A stretch of DNA of 64,000 nt from Variovorax sp. Sphag1AA (GCF_014192575.1 NZ_JACHYC010000002.1:806001-870000), one strand, 5' to 3'; numbered from the stretch's first letter, positions 24,882-35,671 are shown. The notes: generated by a model from the sequence alone, not told the origin. A program made the numbers and translations.

Positions 24882-25748
24882 TCAGGCTCTCAGCGCCTTC
24901 GCGTGATGCGCGAGGTGATCGGCGATGAAGGTCTGGATGAAGTAGTAGCCGTGGTCGTAGCCCTCGTGCCGGCGCAGCGTGAGCGGCTGGCCCGCCGCGC
25001 GACACGCGGCTTCGAACAGATTCGGATGCAGTTGTTCGGCGAGGAATTTGTCGGCCAGTCCCTGGTCGACCAGGATGCCCGCCGGGTAGGGCGGCGCGGT
25101 CTGGGACTGCATGAGCGCGCAGGCGTCATGCGCGAGCCAGATCTCGTCATCACTGCCGAGATAGCCGGCGAAGGCTTTCTTGCCCCACGGGCACTGCGTC
25201 GGTGCGCAGATCGGTGCAAGCGCCGACAGCGAACGGAAGCGACCCGGGTGCCGCAGCGCCAGCGTGAGCGCGCCATGGCCCCCCATCGAGTGGCCGAAGA
25301 TGCCGATGCGCTTGCCGTCGATGGGCATGCCGTGCGTCACGAGCGGCAGCAGCTCGTTGACGATCCAGCTTTCCATTCGCCAGTACTGGTCCCAAGGCTC
25401 GGCGGTGGCGTCGAGGTAGAAGCCGGCGCCGATGCCGAAATCCCAGCTCGCGGTTGCGCCCTTGATGCCTTCGGCCTCCGGGCCGCGCGGACTGGTGTCC
25501 GGTGCGATGAGTGCGAGGCCCAACTCGGCGGCGAGACGTTGCGCGCCGGCCTTGATCATGAAAGTCTCTTCGTTGCAGGTGAGGCCCGCGAGGTACACCA
25601 GTGCGGGCACCGGGCCGGCTTCGGCCTGCGGCGGGAGGAACACCGAGAAGCGCATCGGCAAGCCGATTTCGCGCGAGTCGTGTTCATGGAATCTTTGAAT
25701 GCCGCCAAAGCAGCGGTGTTCGGAAAGCGTCTTCAGGCCGTCTGTCAT
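24882..25748 (-). CDS. fghA: S-formylglutathione hydrolase
   Basis: Hydrolyses S-formylglutathione to formate and glutathione, the second step of glutathione-dependent formaldehyde oxidation. It has 288 residues of esterase-D fold: an oxyanion strand VYLAGLTCNEETF, nucleophile Ser154 in GHSMGGHGA, an Asp near GILVDQGLADKF, and His in HEGYDHGYYFI. The start matches the family's MTDGLKTLSEHRCFGG region. Its ATG overlaps the stop of the epoxide-hydrolase-like gene by 4 bp. The alcohol dehydrogenase that makes its substrate is two genes upstream in the same operon. Confidence 0.95.
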   Translation of the reverse strand: MTDGLKTLSEHRCFGGIQRFHEHDSREIGLPMRFSVFLPPQAEAGPVPALVYLAGLTCNEETFMIKAGAQRLAAELGLALIAPDTSPRGPEAEGIKGATASWDFGIGAGFYLDATAEPWDQYWRMESWIVNELLPLVTHGMPIDGKRIGIFGHSMGGHGALTLALRHPGRFRSLSALAPICAPTQCPWGKKAFAGYLGSDDEIWLAHDACALMQSQTAPPYPAGILVDQGLADKFLAEQLHPNLFEAACRAAGQPLTLRRHEGYDHGYYFIQTFIADHLAHHAKALRA

Positions 25749-26656
25749 GTCTTGAGGTTGGGGGTGAGTTCGAGCACTGCATCGGCGAACACGCGCGGGA
25801 CTTCCTGCGGCATGTTGTGGCCGACGCCGGGCACCACGCGGTGCGATCGCGGTCCGGCAAAGCGGTGCGCATGTGCCGAGGCGTCGGCCGGCGGGCGGAC
25901 CCCGTCGTCCGCGCCGTCGAAGGTGATGGTCGGCACCGTGATCGCCGGCTGAGCCGCGAGCTTCGTTTCGATGTCGGCGTAGGCCGGATCACCCGCCACG
26001 AGGCCGAAGCGGTGGCGGTACGAGTGGATGACGACATCGACGAAGTCGGGATGGTCGAACGCTTCGGCGCTGCGCTCGAATGTCGCGTCGTCGAATCGCC
26101 AGGTCGGCGACCAGAGCCGCCACAGCAACCGCGTGATGTCGCGCCGGTCGGCGGCGAGCCCGGCGCGTCCGCGCTCGCTGTGGAAGTAGTACTGGTACCA
26201 GAGCCGGTATTCCTTCTCGGCGCTATCCGGCTCCATGGACTTCGCGATGTCCTGGATGTTGTAGCTGTTGAACGAGACCAGCCCTGCGCAGCGCTCGGGC
26301 CAGAGCGCCGCCACCACACAGGCGGCACGGCCGCCCCAGTCGTAGCCGGCGAGCACCGCCTTCGGAATCGCGAGCGCATCGAGCAGCGCAAGCAGGTCCG
26401 CGCCGAGCGCCGCCTGCTCGCCCGAACGCGGCGTCGAGTCGCTCAGGAAGCGCGTGCCGCCGTAGCCGCGCAGATAAGGAACGATCACGCGGCAACCCGC
26501 GGCGGCGAGCATCGGCGCGACGTCGACATAGCTGTGGATGTCGTACGGAAACCCGTGCATCAGCAGCACCGGCGGGCCGTCGGCCGGCCCGGCCTCGAAG
26601 TACGACACGTCGAGCACACCGGCTCGGATCGTGCGGAGCGGGCCCATGCGCGTCAT
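25745..26656 (-). CDS. Alpha/beta hydrolase, epoxide-hydrolase/dehalogenase-like
   Basis: A 303-residue alpha/beta hydrolase whose nucleophile position is Asp106 in GYDWGG, the hallmark of epoxide hydrolases and haloalkane dehalogenases rather than esterases. The oxyanion segment is LLMHGFPY near residue 32, and the catalytic His is in PGVGHNMPQE near 280. A helical cap covers roughly residues 135-215. It lies between the class III alcohol dehydrogenase (8 bp upstream) and fghA (ATGA overlap), so it is co-expressed with formaldehyde oxidation. A one-carbon or haloalkane source of formaldehyde is a possible reason, but the substrate is not known. Confidence 0.83.
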   Translation of the reverse strand: MTRMGPLRTIRAGVLDVSYFEAGPADGPPVLLMHGFPYDIHSYVDVAPMLAAAGCRVIVPYLRGYGGTRFLSDSTPRSGEQAALGADLLALLDALAIPKAVLAGYDWGGRAACVVAALWPERCAGLVSFNSYNIQDIAKSMEPDSAEKEYRLWYQYYFHSERGRAGLAADRRDITRLLWRLWSPTWRFDDATFERSAEAFDHPDFVDVVIHSYRHRFGLVAGDPAYADIETKLAAQPAITVPTITFDGADDGVRPPADASAHAHRFAGPRSHRVVPGVGHNMPQEVPRVFADAVLELTPNLKT

Positions 26657-26664
26657 GGCGATGC

Positions 26665-27771
<1,107 letters not shown>

Positions 27772-27817
27772 GGCGGAGGTGAAGAAATGGAAGCGGGGCA
27801 GACGCAGCCCCGGTGCG

Positions 27818-28663
27818 TCACTTTATGCCATAGAAGGTGGCGGCGTTCGTGCCCATGATCTGCTCCTGCTCGAGAGGAGAAAGGCCGGCCAGCAATTCGC
27901 TTGATGCTGCATGCCATTGGCTGTAGCTGCCCGCGAGATTGAGCACCGGCCAGTCGCTGCCCCACATGAGCCGCAAGGGGCCGAAATGGCTGATGAGGTG
28001 ATCGACGTATGGCTGCAGCGCGGCTGCATTCCAGTCGTCGCCGGCTTCGGTCGCGAGTCCCGACAGCTTGCAGCTCACGCGGGTCGACTGCGCGAAAGTC
28101 GCGATCTGGCTCGCCCATGGCTCGAACTGCCCGTTCGCGATGTCGGGCTTGGCCGCGTGGTCGATCACCATCGGAAGGAACGGATGGCGCAAGGCGAACT
28201 TCGTTGCGGCGTCGATCTGGTGCGGCTTGATCAGCAGATCGAGGCAGAGGCCGAGTTCAGTCATCGTCCGGATGGCGGGTTCGAGGCGCGGGTCCAGGAT
28301 CCATTCCGGGTCCGGCAGGTCCTGCAGCATCGGGCGCAGGCCCCTCAGCAACGGCTCCTGCGCGAGGCGGCTGATGCGTCGGGGCGCATCGTTTGCGGCG
28401 AGGTCGGTCCAGCCGACCACTGCGCGGACGCTGCTTGCCGGATCGGCCGCGATGCTGAGAAGGCGCGCGGTTTCGGCTTCGGAAGGCGCGGCCTGGACGA
28501 GGACCGTGGCGTCGATGCCGGCGTCGTCCAGCAGCGGCGCCAGGTCTTGCGGCCCGAAGTCGCGATGGATGGCGTGGAGCTCGGGCGTATCCCGCAGCCA
28601 GCCGTAGTCGCCATGCGCCGGCGACCAGTAGTGCTGATGGGCATCGACACGGACGACGCTCAC
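27818..28663 (-). CDS. Amidohydrolase, L-fuconolactonase-like
   Basis: A 281-residue TIM-barrel amidohydrolase of the L-fuconolactonase / 2-pyrone-4,6-dicarboxylate lactonase group. The metal-site motif DAHQHYW is near residue 7, a conserved His falls in LLIKPHQ, VIDHAAKP is near residue 165, and WGSDWPVL is near residue 232. The start is a GTG whose first bases overlap the stop of the aldo/keto reductase gene (GTGA), with GGGGAG 6 bases upstream; an earlier TTG has no room for a ribosome-binding site. With the upstream reductase it could perform aldose oxidation to a lactone and then lactone opening. Confidence 0.83.
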   Translation of the reverse strand: MSVVRVDAHQHYWSPAHGDYGWLRDTPELHAIHRDFGPQDLAPLLDDAGIDATVLVQAAPSEAETARLLSIAADPASSVRAVVGWTDLAANDAPRRISRLAQEPLLRGLRPMLQDLPDPEWILDPRLEPAIRTMTELGLCLDLLIKPHQIDAATKFALRHPFLPMVIDHAAKPDIANGQFEPWASQIATFAQSTRVSCKLSGLATEAGDDWNAAALQPYVDHLISHFGPLRLMWGSDWPVLNLAGSYSQWHAASSELLAGLSPLEQEQIMGTNAATFYGIK

Positions 28664-29682
28664 GGCCAACTCCCCGGTGGCAGGCCGGCGGGCAGTAGCC
28701 CTTCGACGACGAGCGCTTCCCAGAACGCGGCGGGGATATGCGCGTCACGATGCGCGACGCTCTGCGTGATCTCGGTAGCGCTGCGGGCGCCGACCACGAC
28801 TGCAGCGGCGCATCGGCAGGCCATTGCGAACTGCAGCGCGGCGGCCGGAAGCGCCACGTCGAACTCGTTGCAGATGCGTGCGATGTGCAGGGCCTTCTCG
28901 CGGTTCTGCCGGTCCGCCGGCCGGTAGTCGAAGTGCGCGTCCGCTGCAACGCCATCAGCGCTTGCGAGGATGCCCGAGTTGAAGACCCCCGCGAGGATGA
29001 GCCTGACACCCTTGGCGACGCAGAGCGGCACCAGTTCGGCCGCGGCGGCGTTGTCGAGCAGGGTGTAGCGCCCGGCGAGCATCATGCAGTCGAAGTCGCC
29101 TTCGCCGAGCGCTTCGCGACAGGCCTGCCATTCGTTGACGCCGATGCCGATCGCGCCCAGCACGCCTTCGCCGCGCAGCCGGTGCAGTGCGCGGTAGGCA
29201 CCGTCCATGGCTTCGCGGAAGCGCACCGGTTGCGCGTCGCCATGCGTATGCCGGTCGATGTCGTGGATGAAGGCGATGTCGATGCGGTCGATCTGCATCC
29301 TCTGCAGGCTTTCGTCGATCGACCGGAGTGCGCCGTCGAAGCTGTAGTCGAAGCGCGGCGCCAGCGGCAGGCCCCCGACGTAGCCGTCGCGCTCGGCGGG
29401 TGGATCCGGGTCGGGGCTCAGTAGCCGGCCGACCTTGGTCGAGAGCACGAATCCGTCGCGCGGCTGGGTGCGCAGGAAACGGCCGAATCGCACCTCGCTG
29501 AGCCCGTGGCCGTAGAGCGGCGCAGTGTCGAAATAGCGAACGCCGAGCTGCCAGGCTGCCTCGATGGTCCTCTCGGCCTCGTCGTCGCTGAGCGGGGCAT
29601 ACAGATTGCCCAGGGGCGCCCCGCCCAAGCCGAGGCGCAGCGGGCCCTGGAAGCGGTCGAGAACGGCGTTCTTCGTTGGCAT
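28660..29682 (-). CDS. Aldo/keto reductase, D-threo-aldose 1-dehydrogenase type
   Basis: A 340-residue aldo/keto reductase resembling L-fucose (D-threo-aldose) 1-dehydrogenase. It has [12 protein letters not shown] at the start, [13 protein letters not shown] with catalytic Asp and Tyr near residues 51-57, the catalytic Lys in STKVGR, and His in AFIHDID. The NAD(P)-binding end carries VVVGARS. It overlaps the fuconolactonase-like gene by 4 bp. The pair matches the first two steps of the non-phosphorylating L-fucose pathway; the later enzymes of that pathway are not visible here. Confidence 0.86.
   Translation of the reverse strand: MPTKNAVLDRFQGPLRLGLGGAPLGNLYAPLSDDEAERTIEAAWQLGVRYFDTAPLYGHGLSEVRFGRFLRTQPRDGFVLSTKVGRLLSPDPDPPAERDGYVGGLPLAPRFDYSFDGALRSIDESLQRMQIDRIDIAFIHDIDRHTHGDAQPVRFREAMDGAYRALHRLRGEGVLGAIGIGVNEWQACREALGEGDFDCMMLAGRYTLLDNAAAAELVPLCVAKGVRLILAGVFNSGILASADGVAADAHFDYRPADRQNREKALHIARICNEFDVALPAAALQFAMACRCAAAVVVGARSATEITQSVAHRDAHIPAAFWEALVVEGLLPAGLPPGSWP
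28670..28675 (-). promoter_or_regulatory. Ribosome-binding site fixing the fuconolactonase-like GTG start
   Basis: GGGGAG on the minus strand, 6 bases before the GTG at 28663. The upstream TTG at 28669 would abut it, so the GTG is preferred. Confidence 0.6.
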
Positions 29683-29749
29683 GCCTTGTTGTACTCCGTA
29701 TCGGTGTCATCGGTGGTGGCCTGGGTCGACACCTGATAAAAAGCAGGCC

Positions 29750-30205
29750 ATGAAAAAGATCCTCGTCCTCAACGGCCCCAATCTCAACCTTCTCGGCACG
29801 CGCGAACCCGCGCAATACGGCTACGAGACCCTCGCCGACGTCGAGCGCATGTGCGCGGAAGCCGGTGCGAAGCTGGGCGTGGAGATCGAATGCCGCCAGT
29901 CCAACCACGAGGGCATGCTGATCGACTGGATCCACGAAGCGGGCCGCGAGGTCGCGGCGGGCCGCATGCTCGGCGTGGTGATGAATCCGGGCGCCTACAC
30001 CCACACCTCGGTTGCCTTGCACGACGCGATCAAGGGCGCGAGCGTTCCGCTGATCGAACTGCACATCTCCAACGTGCATGCGCGCGAGGAGTTCCGGCAT
30101 CACTCCTACATCTCGCCGGCAGCGCGCGGGATCATCGTCGGCTTCGGCGTGAAGGGCTATCCGCTCGCGATCGAGGCGCTGGTCCGAGTGAGCGACGCGG
30201 CCTGA
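29750..30205 (+). CDS. aroQ: Type II 3-dehydroquinate dehydratase
   Basis: Third enzyme of the shikimate pathway, 151 residues, dodecameric flavodoxin-like fold. Conserved features are [15 protein letters not shown] with catalytic Tyr later in YGYETL, Arg in [14 protein letters not shown] sequence (here [10 protein letters not shown]), [19 protein letters not shown], and catalytic His in [20 protein letters not shown] lies a few bases before the ATG. Its stop overlaps the tag start (TGATG), so the two genes are coupled; they have no known functional link. Confidence 0.96.
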   Translation: MKKILVLNGPNLNLLGTREPAQYGYETLADVERMCAEAGAKLGVEIECRQSNHEGMLIDWIHEAGREVAAGRMLGVVMNPGAYTHTSVALHDAIKGASVPLIELHISNVHAREEFRHHSYISPAARGIIVGFGVKGYPLAIEALVRVSDAA

Positions 30206-30840
30206 TGGGCGCGCAAGCCGGGCTTTTCGAGGCCGCGGACGGCACCTTGCGCTGTCGCTGGTGCGAGTCGACGCAGGCCTACCAGAACTATCACGACAGC
30301 GAATGGGGCTTCCCGGTCACGGACGACCGGCGGCTTTTCGAGAAGCTGTGCCTCGAAGGCTTCCAGGCCGGGCTGAGCTGGCTCACCATCCTCAACAAGC
30401 GCGAGGCGTTCCGGAAGGGCTTCGCGCAGTTCGACGCCGAGAAGGTGGCGCGTTTCGGCGCGAAGGATGTCGAACGGCTGCTGGCCGATGCCGGCATCGT
30501 GCGGCACCGGGGCAAGATCGAATCAGCCATCAACAATGCGAAGCGCGTGATCGAACTGCGTGAGGAGTTCGGTTCGCTCGCAGCCTATGCCTGGCGGTAC
30601 GAGCCGGATTCGGCATCGCGGCCCGACCTGATCACGCACGAGGCGCTCCGGGCCATGACGACGTCGGCCGAATCGGTGGCGATGTCGAAGGATCTGAAGA
30701 AGCGCGGCTGGAGCTTCGTCGGCCCGACTACCGTGTATGCGTTCATGCAGGCGATGGGGCTGGTCAACGACCACATCGAGGGCTGCCACGCGCGCGAAAC
30801 GGCGCTGGCTGCCAGAGCGAAGCTCAAACTGCCACGCTGA
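30205..30840 (+). CDS. tag: DNA-3-methyladenine glycosylase I
   Basis: Removes 3-methyladenine from alkylated DNA. It has 211 residues and the Tag signature CRWCESTQAYQNYHDSEWGFPV with zinc-ligand Cys residues near 16-19. Further on are FEKLCLEGFQAGLSWLTIL with the catalytic-pocket Glu, and the C-terminal metal ligands (His and Cys of DHIEGCHAR). The ATG overlaps the aroQ stop by one base. It is constitutive in most bacteria and no alkylation-response site was noticed. It converges with spoVR. Confidence 0.95.
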   Translation: MGAQAGLFEAADGTLRCRWCESTQAYQNYHDSEWGFPVTDDRRLFEKLCLEGFQAGLSWLTILNKREAFRKGFAQFDAEKVARFGAKDVERLLADAGIVRHRGKIESAINNAKRVIELREEFGSLAAYAWRYEPDSASRPDLITHEALRAMTTSAESVAMSKDLKKRGWSFVGPTTVYAFMQAMGLVNDHIEGCHARETALAARAKLKLPR

Positions 30841-30855
30841 GACTTTCGGGCCGCG

Positions 30856-32370
30856 CTACGTGGCCTGCGGGCCGGACACCTTGCGGTGGCTGATTCGCCC
30901 CTGGCTGTCGACGCTTTCGAGATGCACGTCGAAACCCCATAGCCGCGCGACGTGCTTGAGCACTTCCTGTGAATCGTCGTGCAGCGGCCGGTTGTTGTGC
31001 TGCGTGTGACGCAGCGTCAGCGAGCGGTCGCCGCGCAGGTTGACGCTCCAGACCTGGATGTTGGGCTCGCGGTGGTTGAGGTCGTACTGCCGCGACAGGG
31101 CTTCGCGCAATTGCTTGTAGCCGCTGTCATCGTGGATGGCTGAGACTTCGAGTTCGGATTCGCTTTCCTTGTCGCTGATGGCGAAAAAGCGGAAATCGCG
31201 CATCAGTTTCGGTGACAGGAACTGGCCGATGAAGCTCTCGTCCTTGAAATTGCGCATGGCGTAGTCGAGCGACGTCAGCCAGTCGGAGCCCGCGAGGTCG
31301 GGGAACCAGCGCTTGTCCTCATCCGTTGGCTTCTCGCAGATGCGCCGCAGGTCGGTGTACATCGCGAATCCCAGCGCATAGGGGTTGATGCCGCTGTACG
31401 CGCGGTGGCCGATCGGCGGCTGGAACACGACGTTGGTGTGCGACTGCAGCCACTCCATCATGAAGCCGTCGGCCAGCAGGCCTTCGTCGTACATCGTGTT
31501 GAGCAGCGTGTGGTGCCAGAAGGTGGCCCAGCCTTCGTTCATCACCTGTGTCTGTCGCTGCGGGTAGAAGTACTGCCCGACTTTGCGCACGATACGCACC
31601 ACTTCGCGTTGCCAGGGTTCCAACAATGGTGCGTTCTTCTCGATGAAGTAAAGCAGGTTCTCTTGCGGCTCGGCCGGGAAGCGCTTGGCGGCTTCCTCTT
31701 CTTCGGCGGAGCGGGCGCGTCTGGGCAGGGTCCGCCACAGGTCGTTGACCTGCTGCTGCAGATGGTGCTCGCGTTCTTCGCGGCGGGCCTGTTCCTGGCT
31801 GAGCGACAGCTTCTGCGGGCGGCGGTAGCGGTCGACGCCGTGATTCATCAGCGCGTGACAGGAGTCGAGCAGATCTTCGACCGCCCCAATGCCATGCCGC
31901 TCCTCGCACTCGCTGATGTACTTCCGCGCGTAGACGAGGTAGTCGATGATGGACGACGCATCCGTCCACATCTTGAAGAGGTAGTTGCCCTTGAAGAAGC
32001 TGTTGTGGCCATAGGCGGCGTGCGCGATCACCAGCGCCTGCATCGCCATGGTGTTCTCTTCCATGAGATAGGCGATGCAGGGGTCCGAATTGATGACGAT
32101 CTCGTAGGCCAGGCCCATGTGGCCGCGGCGATAGTTTTTCTCGGTCTGGATGAACTGCTTGCCGTAGGACCAGTGCCGATAGATCACCGGCATGCCCACG
32201 GAGGCGTAGGCGTCCATCATCTGCTCGGCCGTGATGATCTCGAGCTGGTTGGCGTAGGTGTCAAGCTTGTAGCCCTTTGCCACGCGAGCGATCTCGCCGT
32301 GGTACTGCTCAATGAGTTCGAAAGTCCAGTCGGACGGGCTGGGCAGGGGCGTCCGGGTCTTTTCTGTCAC
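30856..32370 (-). CDS. SpoVR family protein
   Basis: A 504-residue SpoVR-like cytoplasmic protein (YcgB type), usually the third member of the prkA-yeaH-spoVR stress operon. Family landmarks are DWTFELIEQYHGEIARVA, GMPVIYRHWSYGK near residue 57, AYLMEENTMAMQALVIAHAAYGHN in segments with conserved Glu and His residues, and WATFWHHTLLNTMYDEG near residue 290. The biochemical role is unknown. The start is a GTG overlapping the yeaH stop by 4 bp (GTGA), so it is translationally coupled. Convergent with tag, with only about 15 bp between stops. Confidence 0.93.
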   Translation of the reverse strand: MTEKTRTPLPSPSDWTFELIEQYHGEIARVAKGYKLDTYANQLEIITAEQMMDAYASVGMPVIYRHWSYGKQFIQTEKNYRRGHMGLAYEIVINSDPCIAYLMEENTMAMQALVIAHAAYGHNSFFKGNYLFKMWTDASSIIDYLVYARKYISECEERHGIGAVEDLLDSCHALMNHGVDRYRRPQKLSLSQEQARREEREHHLQQQVNDLWRTLPRRARSAEEEEAAKRFPAEPQENLLYFIEKNAPLLEPWQREVVRIVRKVGQYFYPQRQTQVMNEGWATFWHHTLLNTMYDEGLLADGFMMEWLQSHTNVVFQPPIGHRAYSGINPYALGFAMYTDLRRICEKPTDEDKRWFPDLAGSDWLTSLDYAMRNFKDESFIGQFLSPKLMRDFRFFAISDKESESELEVSAIHDDSGYKQLREALSRQYDLNHREPNIQVWSVNLRGDRSLTLRHTQHNNRPLHDDSQEVLKHVARLWGFDVHLESVDSQGRISHRKVSGPQAT

Positions 32371-33659
32371 GCCGTTCCCTTCTCTTTCTTGAACAGTTCG
32401 CGGAACACCGGGTAGATGTCCTGCGCATCCGAGACCTTGCGCATCGCGAAGTTCTTGTGCGATTCGAGCAGCGTGGTGTATTCCTCCCACATGTTCTGCT
32501 CGGCCTCGGCCACCTGCACATAGGCGTAGTAGCGCACCAACGGCAGCAGGTGATCAGAGAGGAGTTCGCGGCACCGGCCGCTGTCCTGGTGCCAGTTGTC
32601 GCCGTCGCTGGCTTGCGCACCGTAGATGTTCCAGTCGGTGCTCGGGTAGCGGGCGCGGATGATGTCCAGCATCAGCGTAAGCGCGCTCGACACCACCGTG
32701 CCGCCGGTTTCGGTCGCGTGGAAGAACTCTTCTTCCGTCACTTCGGCGGCCTGCGTGTGGTGGCGGATGAAGACGAGATCGATCTTCTCGTAGTGCTTCG
32801 TCAGGAAGAGATACAGCAGCATGAAGAAGCGCTTGGACATGTCCTTGCGCGCTTCGTCCATCGAGCCCGAGACGTCCATCAGGCAGAACATCACCGCCTT
32901 CGCCGAAGGCACCGGCACCTTCACGCGATTGCGATAGCGCAGGTCGATCGGATCGAGGAAGGGCACGTGCTTGGCCTTGCCGCGCAATTCCTCGAGCTTG
33001 GCCTCGGTCTCGCGGATCTCGCGTTGCACCAGGGCGTCGGCCACCCGCGGGCTGCGCTGCAAGTGAAGAAGGTGCGCTTCAAGCTCGCGGATCTCCCGGC
33101 GGGAGTCGCCGCCCAGCGCGATGCGTCGCGCCAGCGCACCGCGCATCGAACGCACCACATGCAGATTGCTGGGATTGCCGTCGCTGACGAAGCCTGCGCG
33201 GTGGCTCTTCCACTCGGGCACTTCCGCCAGTTGCGTGCGAATCAGATGGGGCAGGGCGAGATCTTCGAAGAAGACCCGCATGAATTCCTCTTTGGTGAGA
33301 CGGAAGACGAAATCGTCCTCGCCGCCCTCACCGTCGCCGGCCTGCGATCCGCTGCCGGAGCCCGCACCGCCGCCCTGCGGTCTTTCGATGCGATCACCCT
33401 TGACGTACTCGCGATTGCCGGGGTGCACGTATTCGCGGTCACCGCCCTGGCCGTGACCGAAGACCGGCTCGGAGACATCGCGCTTGGGCAGCGTGATGTC
33501 TTCGCCCTGCTCGAGATCGCGGATGCCCCGGCCACTGACCGCGCGGCGAACGGCCTCCCCGATCTGCTCGCGGTAGCGCCGCAGGAAACGCTCGCGGTTG
33601 CCGATGGACTTGTTCTTTCCTGACAACCGGCGGTCGATGATCTGCTGCAGCATGGCCAC
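32367..33659 (-). CDS. yeaH: YeaH/YhbH family (DUF444) von Willebrand-factor-type protein
   Basis: A 430-residue protein with a Gly/Ser/Asp-rich region (about residues 95-115) and a C-terminal von Willebrand factor A-like domain with metal-site motif DVSGSMDEAR near residue 247. It is the usual partner of PrkA in stress and starvation responses; the molecular function is unknown. GTG 33659 was selected because GGAGGT lies 6 bases upstream; an ATG two codons later has poorer spacing. It lies 26 bp after prkA and overlaps spoVR by 4 bp, so the three genes form one transcript. Confidence 0.92.
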   Translation of the reverse strand: MAMLQQIIDRRLSGKNKSIGNRERFLRRYREQIGEAVRRAVSGRGIRDLEQGEDITLPKRDVSEPVFGHGQGGDREYVHPGNREYVKGDRIERPQGGGAGSGSGSQAGDGEGGEDDFVFRLTKEEFMRVFFEDLALPHLIRTQLAEVPEWKSHRAGFVSDGNPSNLHVVRSMRGALARRIALGGDSRREIRELEAHLLHLQRSPRVADALVQREIRETEAKLEELRGKAKHVPFLDPIDLRYRNRVKVPVPSAKAVMFCLMDVSGSMDEARKDMSKRFFMLLYLFLTKHYEKIDLVFIRHHTQAAEVTEEEFFHATETGGTVVSSALTLMLDIIRARYPSTDWNIYGAQASDGDNWHQDSGRCRELLSDHLLPLVRYYAYVQVAEAEQNMWEEYTTLLESHKNFAMRKVSDAQDIYPVFRELFKKEKGTA

Positions 33660-33665
33660 GGCCGG

Positions 33666-33671
33666 ACCTCC
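33666..33671 (-). promoter_or_regulatory. Strong ribosome-binding site for yeaH
   Basis: GGAGGT on the minus strand, 6 bases before the GTG at 33659. It decides between GTG 33659 and ATG 33653. Confidence 0.65.
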
Positions 33672-33685
33672 TTCTTACTAGCTCA

Positions 33686-35608
33686 TCATGAGCTCTTGCG
33701 TACGCGTAGATACCACTCGCACAGCAGGCGCACCTGTTTGGCGGTGTAGCCCTTCTGAACCATGCGATTGACGAAATCCTCGTGCTTCTTGAGCTCGTCG
33801 GCACTGCTCTTGGCATTGAAGCTGATGACGGGCAGCAACTCTTCGGTGTTCGAGAACATCTTCTTCTCGATCACGGTGCGCAGCTTTTCGTAGCTCGTCC
33901 ACAGCGGGTTCTTGCCTGCATTGCCGGCGCGAGCGCGCAGCACGAAGTTGACGATTTCGTTCCGGAAGTCCTTGGGGTTGCTGATGCCCGCGGGCTTCTC
34001 GATCTTTTCGAGCTCGGCATTGAGCGAGCTGCGGTCGAAGACTTCGCCGGTGTCCTGGTCGCGGTACTCCTGGTCCTGGATCCAGTAGTCGGCGTAGGTG
34101 ACGTAGCGGTCGAAGATGTTCTGTCCGTACTCCGAGTAGCTTTCGAGGTACGCCGTCTGGATCTCCTTGCCGATGAACTCCGCGTAGCGCGGGGCGATCA
34201 GCTCCTTGATGTAGGACAGGTACTTCTGCTCGGCTTCGGGTGCGAACTGCTCGCGCTCGATCTGCTGTTCGAGCACATACATCAGGTGCACCGGGTTGGC
34301 TGCGATCTCGCTGCTGTCGAAGTTGAAGACCTTCGAGATGATCTTGAACGCGAAGCGCGTCGAAACTCCGCTCATGCCCTCGTCGACGCCCGCGTAGTCG
34401 CGGTACTCCTGGATGGACTTGGCCTTGGGGTCGGTGTCCTTCAGGTTGTCGCCGTCGTAGACCTGCATCTTGCTGAAGATGCTGGAGTTCTCCGGTTCCT
34501 TCAGGCGGGTGAGCACCGAGAACTGCGCCATCATGCGCAGCGTTCCGGGCGCGCAGGGCGCCTGCGCGAGCGACGAGTTGCGCACCAGCTTGTCGTAGAT
34601 CTTGATCTCTTCCGACACGCGCAGGCAGTAGGGCACCTTGACGATATAGATCCGGTCAAGGAACGCCTCGTTGTTCTTGTTGTTGCGGAAGGACTTCCAC
34701 TCGCTCTCGTTGCTGTGCGCGAGCACGATGCCGTCGAACGGGATTGCTCCGAAGCCTTCGGTGCCCTTGAAGTTGCCTTCCTGTGTGGCAGTCAGCAGCG
34801 GATGCAGCACCTTGATCGGCGCCTTGAACATTTCGACGAACTCGAGCAGGCCCTGGTTCGCGAGGCACAGGCCACCGGAGTAGGCGTACGCATCGGGGTC
34901 GTCCTGCGCGTAATCCTCGAGCTTGCGGATGTCGATCTTGCCGACCAGCGAGGAGATGTCCTGGTTGTTCTCGTCGCCCGGCTCGGTCTTCGCGACCGCG
35001 ATCTGCCGCAACACCGAGGGGTAGCGCTTGACGACCTGGAACTGACGAATGTCGCCGCCGTACTCTTCGAGCCGCTTCACGGCCCATGGCGAGAGGATGC
35101 GTTGCAAGTAGCGGCGCGGGATGCCGTACTCTTTTTCGAGGATCTCGCCGTCTTCGGTCGCGTCGAAGAGACCGAGCGGCGATTCGTTCACCGGCGAGCC
35201 CTTGATCGAATAGAAGGGCACGTGTTCCATGAGCTGCTTGAGCCGCTCGGCGATCGAGCTCTTGCCGCCGCCTACAGGGCCCAGCAGATAGAGGATCTGC
35301 TTCTTCTCTTCGAGTCCCTGAGCGCCGTGGCGGAAGTACGAGACCACCTGTTCGATGGCGTCTTCCATTCCGTAAAACTCACGGAACGCGGGATAGATCT
35401 TGATGACCTTGTTCGCGAAGATCCGCGACAGACGGGGATCGTTGCGCGTATCCACCAGCTCCGGCTCACCGATGGCCTTGAGCATTCGCTCGGCCGCGGT
35501 CGCGTACGCCAGTGGATCCCGTTTGCAGATCTCCAAGTACTCCTGCAAGGACAGGACCTCTTCGCGCGTGCGTTCGTAACGAGCCGCGAAGTTACTGATG
35601 ACATCCAT
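33686..35608 (-). CDS. prkA: PrkA serine protein kinase / AAA+ stress protein
   Basis: A 640-residue PrkA (YeaG) protein: an AAA+ P-loop core with Walker A GPVGGGKSS at residues 110-118, the Walker B region near the ILAHSNESEWKSF-type segment (here GIVLAHSNESEW), and the C-terminal PrkA kinase-like domain. In enteric bacteria the homologue acts in stationary-phase and nitrogen-starvation responses. ATG 35608 has GGAGGT just upstream and yields the canonical MDVISNFAARYERTREE start. A sigma-54-type promoter lies about 65 bp upstream, supporting nitrogen or stress control. First gene of prkA-yeaH-spoVR. Confidence 0.95.
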   Translation of the reverse strand: MDVISNFAARYERTREEVLSLQEYLEICKRDPLAYATAAERMLKAIGEPELVDTRNDPRLSRIFANKVIKIYPAFREFYGMEDAIEQVVSYFRHGAQGLEEKKQILYLLGPVGGGKSSIAERLKQLMEHVPFYSIKGSPVNESPLGLFDATEDGEILEKEYGIPRRYLQRILSPWAVKRLEEYGGDIRQFQVVKRYPSVLRQIAVAKTEPGDENNQDISSLVGKIDIRKLEDYAQDDPDAYAYSGGLCLANQGLLEFVEMFKAPIKVLHPLLTATQEGNFKGTEGFGAIPFDGIVLAHSNESEWKSFRNNKNNEAFLDRIYIVKVPYCLRVSEEIKIYDKLVRNSSLAQAPCAPGTLRMMAQFSVLTRLKEPENSSIFSKMQVYDGDNLKDTDPKAKSIQEYRDYAGVDEGMSGVSTRFAFKIISKVFNFDSSEIAANPVHLMYVLEQQIEREQFAPEAEQKYLSYIKELIAPRYAEFIGKEIQTAYLESYSEYGQNIFDRYVTYADYWIQDQEYRDQDTGEVFDRSSLNAELEKIEKPAGISNPKDFRNEIVNFVLRARAGNAGKNPLWTSYEKLRTVIEKKMFSNTEELLPVISFNAKSSADELKKHEDFVNRMVQKGYTAKQVRLLCEWYLRVRKSS

Positions 35609-35671
35609 AGACACCTCCATCGAGTCAGCGGGGCGCTGCCCGGAGTCTCCGTGCTGCACACGTTGCATCGT

